This document shows positions 13,539 through 18,398 of a stretch of DNA of 18,398 nucleotides, piece after piece (position 1 is the stretch's first letter; each line of letters opens with the position of its first letter). Under the pieces are notes generated by a model. It was not told where the DNA came from. It saw only the letters and a list, made by a program, of their open reading frames with translations, and made no database searches. Location: assembly GCA_963992225.1 (NCBI GenBank), contig CAXDTK010000081.1, forward strand, positions 1 through 18,398, read 5' to 3'. The translations under genes were made by a program, and so were the position numbers. The stretch comes from Pelomonas sp963992225. GTDB taxonomy: Bacteria > Pseudomonadota > Gammaproteobacteria > Burkholderiales > Burkholderiaceae_C.

Positions 13539-13808
13539 CTAGCCGACCACCGAGGGGATGGTCATCAGCGTCTGCTGGATGTACTCCACCAGCGTGGTCA
13601 TCATCCAGGGCCCGGCGACGGCCAGCGTCAGCACGGCGGCGATGACCTTGGGCACGAAGGACAGCGTGGCCTCGTTGATCTGCGTGGCCGCCTGGATCAC
13701 GCTGATGACCACCCCGACCAGCAGCACGACCAGCAGGATGGGTGCGGCCACCAGCATCAGCATGTACAGGCCTTGCTGGCCGAAGGTGAAGACTTGTTGG
13801 GCATCCAT
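13539..13808 (-). CDS. fliQ: Flagellar export gate protein FliQ
   Basis: The protein has 89 aa, exactly the usual FliQ length, with two transmembrane helices (about 15-40 and 52-75) forming a hairpin in the export gate. Characteristic sequence includes LVAAPILLVVLLVGVVISVIQAATQINEATLSFVPK. The frame is open to 13871, but ATG 13808 (MDAQQVFTF) gives the standard N-terminus. It sits 13 bp after fliP and 15 bp before fliR. Confidence 0.96.
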   Translation of the reverse strand: MDAQQVFTFGQQGLYMLMLVAAPILLVVLLVGVVISVIQAATQINEATLSFVPKVIAAVLTLAVAGPWMMTTLVEYIQQTLMTIPSVVG

Positions 13809-13821
13809 GGTGGGCGGGCGA

Positions 13822-14571
13822 TCAGGTGACGAACGAGGCGGCGAGCGAGCCCAGCAGCAGGTTCCAGCCATCGGCCAGCACGAACAGCATCAGCTTGAAG
13901 GGCAGGGCGACGAGCACCGGCGACAGCATCATCATGCCCAGGCTCATCAGCACGCTGGCCACGATCATGTCGATGACCAGGAAGGGGATAAAGATCAGGA
14001 AGGCGATCTGGAAGGCGCTCTTGAGCTCGCTGGTCACAAAGGCCGGCACCAGCACCTTGAAGGGCACGTCCTCGGCCTTGACGCCGGCGTCCAGCTTGGC
14101 CAGGCGCGAGAACAGCGCCACGTCGGCCTGGCGGGTCTGCTTGAGCATGAAGCCGCGCATCGGCACCTCGGCGCGCTTCAAGGCCTCGTCGAACGCGATG
14201 GTGCCGGCGCTGTAGGGCTGCCAGGCCTCGGCGTAGACCTTGTCCAGCGTCGGGCTCATGACGAAGAAGGTCAGGAACAGCGACAGGCCCACGATGACCT
14301 GGTTGGGCGGCGCCGCCTGCGTGCCCAGCGCCTGGCGCATCAGGCTCAGCACGATGGCGATGCGGGTGAAGGCCGTCATCATCAGCAGCACCGCGGGCAG
14401 GAAGCCCAGCGCCGTGAAGAACAGCAGCGTCTGGATGGGCACCGAGTAGCTCGCGCCCGCGCCCTGGCCGATCAGCAGCGGCAGCGTGGCCGGCGGCGTC
14501 TGGGCCTGCTGGGCGAAGGCGGTGCCGGCGGCCAACAGCAGCGCACCGGTCAACAGGGGCTTAAGCCGCAT
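13822..14571 (-). CDS. fliP: Flagellar export gate protein FliP
   Basis: This 249-aa protein carries a cleavable signal peptide (MRLKPLLTGALLLAAGTAFAQ), which is normal for FliP. Membrane segments then follow around 45-70, 87-105, 187-215 and 220-240. Family signatures are visible: LTAFTRIAIVLSLMRQALGTQ-type sequence at 66-85 (MMTAFTRIAIVLSLMRQALG), APPNQVIVGLSLFLTFFVMSP, and FIPFLVIDMIVASVLMSLGMMMLSP. FliP pentamers build the central channel through which flagellar subunits are exported. Its start overlaps fliO by 11 nt, showing coupled translation. Confidence 0.97.
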   Translation of the reverse strand: MRLKPLLTGALLLAAGTAFAQQAQTPPATLPLLIGQGAGASYSVPIQTLLFFTALGFLPAVLLMMTAFTRIAIVLSLMRQALGTQAAPPNQVIVGLSLFLTFFVMSPTLDKVYAEAWQPYSAGTIAFDEALKRAEVPMRGFMLKQTRQADVALFSRLAKLDAGVKAEDVPFKVLVPAFVTSELKSAFQIAFLIFIPFLVIDMIVASVLMSLGMMMLSPVLVALPFKLMLFVLADGWNLLLGSLAASFVT

Positions 14572-14884
14572 CGCCGCGTTCCTTGTTGAGAAGTTTGGCG
14601 AACGAGGCGGGCGCCACCGGCTCGGCCTGCGGCGGCATCACGTGCAGCGTGGTGATGTTCTGTGCCGTGGCACCCAGCACCAGCCAGCGGCGGTCGTCGC
14701 CCTGGCCGACTTCCACGACCAGCAGGCGCTGGTTGGGGGCGGTCGGCAACTGCGCCACCACGCGCAGCACCCCGGCCGCCGCGGCGCCGCCCATGGGCGT
14801 GCGCTTGAGCAACCACAGCGCGACCGGGATCAGCGCGACGATGCCGAGGAACCACAGAAAGGGAAGCAGGCCGGAGGTGTTCAT
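14561..14884 (-). CDS. fliO: Flagellar assembly protein FliO
   Basis: This small 107-aa protein has one N-terminal transmembrane helix (about 5-26, LLPFLWFLGIVALIPVALWLL). A cytoplasmic FliO domain follows: VLRVVAQLPTAPNQRLLVVEVGQGDDRRWLVLGATAQNITTLHV, where the R-L-V-EVG-WLVLG pattern is typical. FliO helps FliP oligomerise. ATG 14884 is preferred over the frame's earlier start at 14956 because the helix begins right after it. It follows a 189-bp gap after fliN that carries strong hairpins, so fliOPQR may be partly separated from fliKLMN in expression. Confidence 0.9.
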   Translation of the reverse strand: MNTSGLLPFLWFLGIVALIPVALWLLKRTPMGGAAAAGVLRVVAQLPTAPNQRLLVVEVGQGDDRRWLVLGATAQNITTLHVMPPQAEPVAPASFAKLLNKERGDAA

Positions 14885-14993
14885 GCCTCGGCATTCTGCG
14901 GACGTACTTGAGCCGTCGAACCCCCTAAATGGCGCGTCAAACCCGCCGTAGTCCAACGACCGCCGCCGCCAACGGCGCGGCGGGCATGCAGCG

Positions 14994-15065
14994 GACCTCG
15001 CCGATCCGGCTCTGCCGGGCGGTCGAGGTCGCCCCCTTGAGGGGGCCGGCGAAGCCGTTAGGGGG
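14994..15065. repeat. Composite triple-hairpin intergenic element (REP-like)
   Basis: Between fliN and fliO three hairpins follow each other: CCGGC-TCT-GCCGG (15006-15018), CCCCC-TTGA-GGGGG (15032-15045) and CGGC-GAA-GCCG (15047-15057). An inverted pair GACCTCG (14994-15000)/CGAGGTC (15024-15030) encloses the first. A second G5 run (15061-15065) could compete for the C5 run. On the fli sense strand the last stem has a UUC(G) loop. Similar C5/G5 elements are, from memory, common between genes in Burkholderiales; copy number cannot be checked here. It could act as attenuator, mRNA stabiliser or simply a dispersed repeat. A further GC-rich dyad lies at 14960-14983. Confidence 0.55.
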
Positions 15066-15073
15066 TGAGCTTG

Positions 15074-15529
15074 TTATGCGGACTTGGACAGGCGTCGCAT
15101 GCGCTCCGACGGCGTGACGATGTCCGTCAGCCGGATGCCGAACTTGTCGTTCACCACCACCACCTCGCCCTGGGCGATCAGGTAGCCGTTGACCAGCACG
15201 TCCATGGGCTCGCCGGCCAGCGCGTCCAGCTCGACGACCGAGCCCTGGGCCAGCTGCAGGATGTTCTTGATCGGGATGCGCGTGCGGCCGAGTTCGACGG
15301 TCAGCTGGACGGGGATGTCCAGGATCATGTTGATGTCGCCCGCCGGGCCGCCCGCCGTGGTGGGCGTGAAGTTGGCGAAGCTGGGTGTGGACACCTGCTC
15401 GGGCGCGACCTCGGTCACCACCTCGGTGGCGGTGCTGGCGGCGGGCGCGGCGGAGGCTTCGGCCAGGGCCGCAGCCCATTCGGCCGCCATCGCGTCCTGT
15501 TCGTCTTGGCTGGGTGAATCAGGGCTCAT
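15074..15529 (-). CDS. fliN: Flagellar motor switch protein FliN
   Basis: The protein has 151 aa. An Ala-rich acidic N-terminal region (1-60) leads to the SpoA domain (about 68-145): INMILDIPVQLTVELGRTRIPIKNILQLAQGSVVELD, then GEPMDVLVNGYLIAQGEVVVVNDKFGIRLTDIV, the FliN signature. It forms the lower C-ring, binding FliH and CheY-P. The start at 15529 overlaps the end of fliM by 11 nt. The N-terminal extension is a little longer than in E. coli FliN (137 aa), as is usual in betaproteobacteria. Confidence 0.96.
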   Translation of the reverse strand: MSPDSPSQDEQDAMAAEWAAALAEASAAPAASTATEVVTEVAPEQVSTPSFANFTPTTAGGPAGDINMILDIPVQLTVELGRTRIPIKNILQLAQGSVVELDALAGEPMDVLVNGYLIAQGEVVVVNDKFGIRLTDIVTPSERMRRLSKSA

Positions 15530-16523
15530 GTTTGGCTCCCAACCAGCTCTCCTGCGAGCCAGTCAGCATCTTGTCGATCTTGAGGGCGTAGCGGCCGTTG
15601 GACGTGCCGTAGTGGCACTGGAAGACCGGCACCCCGTCCACCTTGGTCTGGATCAGCGGGTCGAGGTCCAGCTCGATGAAATCGCCCGGCTTGAAGGCGA
15701 GCAGCTGCTCCACCGTGGCCGGCGCCGTGCCCAGCTCGGCCACCAGGTCCACCTCGGCGGACTGGATCTGGGTCTTCAGCAGGTTGATCCAGCGGCGGTC
15801 GGGCTCGGAGGAGTCGCCCACCGTCGTGGAGTACAGCACGTCGCGGATGGGCTCCAGCGTGGAGTACGGGATGCAGAAGTAGATGGTGCCGCTGGTCTCG
15901 CCGATCTCCAGCGTGAACGAGGTCGACACGACGATCTCGCTGGGCGTGGCGATGTTGGCGAACTGCGGCTGCATCTCCGAGCGCTGATATTCCAGCTCCA
16001 GCGGATAGATGCCCTTCCAGGCCTTGTGGTACTCGGCGAGGATGACCTCGACGATGCGGGTGATGACGCGCTGCTCGGTGGGCGAGAAGTCGCGGCCCTC
16101 GATGCGCGCATGGAACTTGCCGATGCCGCCGAAGAGGGAATCGATGACGGCGAACACCAGCGTCGGGTCGCAGACGATCAGCCCGCTGCCGCGCAGCGGC
16201 TTCACCGAGACGATGTTGAAGTTGGTCGGGACGACGATCTCGCGCAGGAAGGCGCTGTACTTCTGCACCTTGATGCCGCCGATGGCGACTTCCGGGCTTT
16301 TGCGGATGAAGTTGAACAGGCCCACGCGGATGTTGCGCGCGAACCGCTCGTTGATGATCTCCATCGTGGGCATGCGCCCACGGACGATGCGTTCCTGGCT
16401 GGCGAGGTTGTACTCGCGGATGCCGCCGACCTGCTCCTCCTCCTGCTCGAGCTTCTGGCTCTCGCCGGTGATGCCTTGCAGCAGCGCATCGACTTCGTCT
16501 TGCGACAGGATCTGTTGGTTCAT
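15519..16523 (-). CDS. fliM: Flagellar motor switch protein FliM
   Basis: The protein has 334 aa, the normal FliM length. The N-terminal CheY-P binding peptide is present (ILSQDEVDALLQG, 5-17). The middle CheC-like domain (about 45-230) contains the GGxG motif at 132-135 (SLFGGIGKF) that contacts FliG. A C-terminal SpoA domain (about 250-325) includes PGDFIELDLDPLIQTKVDGVPVFQCHYG. FliM converts CheY-P binding into a rotor switch, so the CheY encoded at the left end of the window is its expected partner. It is separated from fliL by 61 bp and overlaps fliN. Confidence 0.97.
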   Translation of the reverse strand: MNQQILSQDEVDALLQGITGESQKLEQEEEQVGGIREYNLASQERIVRGRMPTMEIINERFARNIRVGLFNFIRKSPEVAIGGIKVQKYSAFLREIVVPTNFNIVSVKPLRGSGLIVCDPTLVFAVIDSLFGGIGKFHARIEGRDFSPTEQRVITRIVEVILAEYHKAWKGIYPLELEYQRSEMQPQFANIATPSEIVVSTSFTLEIGETSGTIYFCIPYSTLEPIRDVLYSTTVGDSSEPDRRWINLLKTQIQSAEVDLVAELGTAPATVEQLLAFKPGDFIELDLDPLIQTKVDGVPVFQCHYGTSNGRYALKIDKMLTGSQESWLGAKHEP

Positions 16524-16584
16524 GGCTGATCCCCCACGAGCGCCGTCGGCAGGCAGGCAGCGGTGTTGACGAGGGCCGGCATGG

Positions 16585-17178
16585 TCATTGCACGATGAAG
16601 GTGGAGAACAGCACTTGCGTGATGGGGCTTTCGACGGCGGCCTTTTTCTTCTTCTTTTTCTTGGGCGCGCTGGCCGCGTCGTCGGCCTCCTCTTCCTCGA
16701 GCTCGATGCCCATGGGGCGCACCGCCTCGCGCATGATGTCGCGGGCGAGCTTCTCCTTGCCCTCGCGGGTCAGCAGCTCGACGGCGGTCTTGTGCGCCAG
16801 CACCATCAGCACGTTGCTGCGGATGGCCGGCATGTAGGCCTTGATCTGCTCGGCGAACTTGGGGTCCTCGACCTCCAGCGTGATGCCGATCTGCGCGAAG
16901 CGGTCGACGTCCTTGTCGGCCAGGTTCACCGTGAACGGGTCCAGCGGCACGAAGGTGGGCGGGTGGTCGCCCTTGGCTTTCTTGGCCTTGGGCTTGGCGA
17001 CCGTCTCCTCGACGGCCGTGTCCTCGTCGCCCTCCTCGACGGGCTTCTTCTTCAGCAGCATGAAGGCCGCAGCGCCGCCGACCAGCACGAGCACCAGCAC
17101 GGCGGCCACGATGATGATCAGCTTCTTGCTGCCGCCGCCCTTGGGCGCGGCCTCTGGGGCAGCCGGCGCAGTCGCCAT
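16585..17178 (-). CDS. fliL: Flagellar basal-body protein FliL with Lys/Glu-rich insertion
   Basis: This 197-aa inner-membrane protein helps motor and stator function. It has a short cytoplasmic N-terminus, one transmembrane helix (about 19-42, KLIIIVAAVLVLVLVGG), a charged linker (43-72) and a periplasmic FliL domain (73-160: FVPLDPFTVNLADKDVDRFAQIGITLEV). The conserved tail is PITQVLFSTFIVQ. Before the tail sits an unusual low-complexity stretch: acidic EEEEADDA (161-168), then seven lysines (173-179). It is encoded by a purine-rich tract at 16643-16662 on the minus strand, out of character for this GC-rich region. ATG 17178 has AAGGAG 6 nt upstream, better than the frame's earlier start at 17220. 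Confidence 0.95.
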   Translation of the reverse strand: MATAPAAPEAAPKGGGSKKLIIIVAAVLVLVLVGGAAAFMLLKKKPVEEGDEDTAVEETVAKPKAKKAKGDHPPTFVPLDPFTVNLADKDVDRFAQIGITLEVEDPKFAEQIKAYMPAIRSNVLMVLAHKTAVELLTREGKEKLARDIMREAVRPMGIELEEEEADDAASAPKKKKKKKAAVESPITQVLFSTFIVQ

Positions 17179-17198
17179 GAGAACTCCTTGGACCTCGG

Positions 17199-17218
17199 GC
17201 CCGCCGTGGGTAGCGGGC
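17199..17218 (-). promoter_or_regulatory. Hairpin in the fliK-fliL gap, upstream of fliL
   Basis: GCCCGC (17199-17204) and GCGGGC (17213-17218) form a 6-bp stem with an 8-nt loop, ending about 20 nt before the fliL start. The 124-bp gap between fliK and fliL holds no gene, and I find no convincing promoter. The hairpin may be a 5' leader structure or a weak attenuator. Confidence 0.3.
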
Positions 17219-17302
17219 ACTTCTGCGGCCGATTATTGACCTCGGACCATCAGGGCAAGCGTGGATAAGGCGGAGTCAGGCGTGGCAATTTCCGCGTCTG
17301 TC

Positions 17303-18398
17303 TCAGGCAAAGGTGTCGAGCAGGCCCACCGTGCGGCGCTGCGCGCCGGGCGCGGCACCGGTCGCGCTGCCGCCCGTGGCACCCACGCGGGTGCCGCGGC
17401 GGCCGTCGTCGTGCTCGCCCGGCTCGCGGGCGTGATCGGCGTCACGCGGCGCCTGCTGGAAGACGCCGCCGCCCGACAGCGTCAGGCCCTGGCCCTGGAG
17501 CGCTGCGGCCAGGTCGGGCAGGCTCTGTTCCAGCGCCTGGCGCGTCTCGGCCTGCGCCGCATGGAAGGAGACCTGAGCCTGCGAGCCGTCCACGACGATC
17601 TGCACCGACACCGGGCCCATGTCGGCCGGGTTGAGCGTCAGCTCGGCCTGCTGCACGCCGTCGACGGCCAGCAGGCTGACGCGCGCGCCCAGTTCAGGTG
17701 CGAACGCGGGGCTGTGCAGCGGCGCCTGCAACGGCGGCGAGGCTTCGGGCGCGGCATCGGGCCGCGCGGCGGCCGTGGGCAGGGCCTGCGCCAGCACCGC
17801 GGCGAAGTTGGGGAGTGCGGCGTCGGGGGCCGGGGCCTGTGGCGTGGCGGCGGCTGCAGCGGTGTTGGCGGCCGTGGTGCCCTGGGTGACGTCGGCGTCG
17901 CGTCCCGAGGCCAGCGGGTCGGCGCGCAGGTCGGCCGGCTTGCCGCGCGGGGTGTCGCCGGCCCGGGCCGCGGTGCCGGGCAGCTCGGCCAGGCGATCGC
18001 CATCGGCCTTGGCCGGGCGGTCGGCGCCCAGGTCGCCGTCCTTGCCGGCGGCCCGGCTGCCGCGCGGCGCGCCAGACGCGGCAGATGCGGCGTCAGCGGT
18101 CAGCGGCGCAGGGGCGGGCTGGCCCGGGGCCAGGCCGATCAGCTGCGTGAGCTCGTCCAGCCCGTCCTTGTCTGCCGGGGCATCCTCGGGCGTCTCCGTG
18201 CTGGCCCCGGCGCGGTCCTTGTCGGCCGCCTTGTCGAGCGCGGCGGGCCTGGCCTCGGCGCCGGCAGGCTTGGCCGGCGCCGGTGTCGCGGCCGGCTTGC
18301 GGGTCTGGGGCGGGCGGGCGGCGGCTTGCGCGTGTTCGGGGGTGTCAGCCTCGGCACCGTCGTTGCCGTGCTCGGCAGGCGGGGCGGGCGGGCTGGCT
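17303..18398 (-). CDS. fliK: Flagellar hook-length control protein FliK, C-terminal part (5' end cut by window edge)
   Basis: FliK measures hook length and switches export from hook to filament subunits. The last 364 residues are visible, and the frame is open to the window edge, so the true start lies outside. A GTG at 17797 is only an internal codon. The long upstream part is Ala/Pro/Asp/Lys-rich and unstructured-looking, the ruler region. The C-terminal Flg_hook domain (roughly 17440-17690) shows VQQAELTLNPADMGPVSVQI, QAQVSFHAAQAETRQALEQSLPDLAAAL and GLTLSGGGVF, clear family signatures. A Gly/Arg/His-rich tail ending TVGLLDTFA follows. It is upstream of fliL in the canonical fliKLMNOPQR order. 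Confidence 0.94.
   Translation of the reverse strand, partial: ASPPAPPAEHGNDGAEADTPEHAQAAARPPQTRKPAATPAPAKPAGAEARPAALDKAADKDRAGASTETPEDAPADKDGLDELTQLIGLAPGQPAPAPLTADAASAASGAPRGSRAAGKDGDLGADRPAKADGDRLAELPGTAARAGDTPRGKPADLRADPLASGRDADVTQGTTAANTAAAAATPQAPAPDAALPNFAAVLAQALPTAAARPDAAPEASPPLQAPLHSPAFAPELGARVSLLAVDGVQQAELTLNPADMGPVSVQIVVDGSQAQVSFHAAQAETRQALEQSLPDLAAALQGQGLTLSGGGVFQQAPRDADHAREPGEHDDGRRGTRVGATGGSATGAAPGAQRRTVGLLDTFA

Noticed and set aside
11805..13829. 674-aa open frame on the plus strand across the PEP-CTERM gene, fliR and fliQ
   Set aside because: Its composition is low-complexity (Gly/Arg, then Gln/His), and it covers three well-supported genes in other frames. It is a GC-driven shadow.
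17231..17242. GGCCGATTATTG, similar to a sigma28 -10 element, on the plus strand in the fliK-fliL gap
   Set aside because: No -35 element lies at the right distance, and the direction would be antisense to fliK. It is likely chance.
17276..17292. Possible sigma54 (GG/GC) promoter near GTGGCAATTTCCGC
   Set aside because: The spacing between GG and GC is 8 instead of 10, and it points away from fliL.
17303..17797. A separate 164-aa gene starting at GTG 17797
   Set aside because: The frame is open without a stop to the window edge and reads as the Ala/Pro-rich ruler part of FliK, so this is the C-terminal part of one gene.

Overview
The window is about 18.4 kb of very GC-rich (roughly 70%), densely packed bacterial DNA. 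The gene families point to a betaproteobacterium of the order Burkholderiales, probably near Rubrivivax, Leptothrix or Roseateles. The pointers are a cheZ-like/cheY/cheA cluster, a fliKLMNOPQR operon, a PEP-CTERM exported protein, a YfiN/YfiR-type c-di-GMP module and GC-rich intergenic hairpin repeats. The taxonomy is inferred from gene content and style, not from a marker gene. I see no rRNA, tRNA, CRISPR array, insertion sequence or phage gene.

Left edge (1-1386, minus strand): a chemotaxis operon read leftwards as a short CheZ-like phosphatase, CheY, then the first 162 codons of CheA, which runs off the window. A 197-bp divergent intergenic region (1387-1583) separates it from a rightward operon and holds a perfect 17-bp palindrome.

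Signalling operon (1584-7109, plus strand): five genes, each overlapping the next (4, 32, 56 and 4 nt). They are a soluble histidine kinase with an N-terminal receiver domain, a NarL/LuxR-type response regulator, a membrane diguanylate cyclase of YfiN layout (CHASE8-HAMP-GGDEF), a TonB-dependent outer-membrane receptor, and a YfiR-family (DUF4154) periplasmic protein. In the known YfiBNR system the periplasmic repressor YfiR is controlled by the outer-membrane lipoprotein YfiB. Here a TonB-dependent receptor sits where YfiB would be expected. This suggests an outer-membrane sensor coupled to c-di-GMP synthesis, and it is the most interesting system in the window.

Transporter operon (about 7298-11739, plus strand): a MacA/HlyD-type adaptor, a MacB/LolD-type ATPase and two different FtsX/MacB-fold permeases. 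The adaptor's start codon is uncertain: the only good Shine-Dalgarno lies in front of an ATC codon. A GC-rich hairpin region follows, then a single DUF4394 protein with a PEP-CTERM sorting tail (11845-12708), which converges on the flagellar genes.

Right half (12759-18398, minus strand): the flagellar operon fliK-fliL-fliM-fliN-fliO-fliP-fliQ-fliR, read right to left. It encodes hook-length control, a stator-associated protein, the C-ring switch and the export gate. fliK is cut by the window edge. A compact element of three consecutive hairpins lies between fliN and fliO and looks like a dispersed intergenic repeat.

Taken together, the window joins chemotaxis and flagellar assembly with a c-di-GMP-producing module, a common theme in the switch between swimming and surface life. 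No regulatory link between them is shown by the sequence itself.
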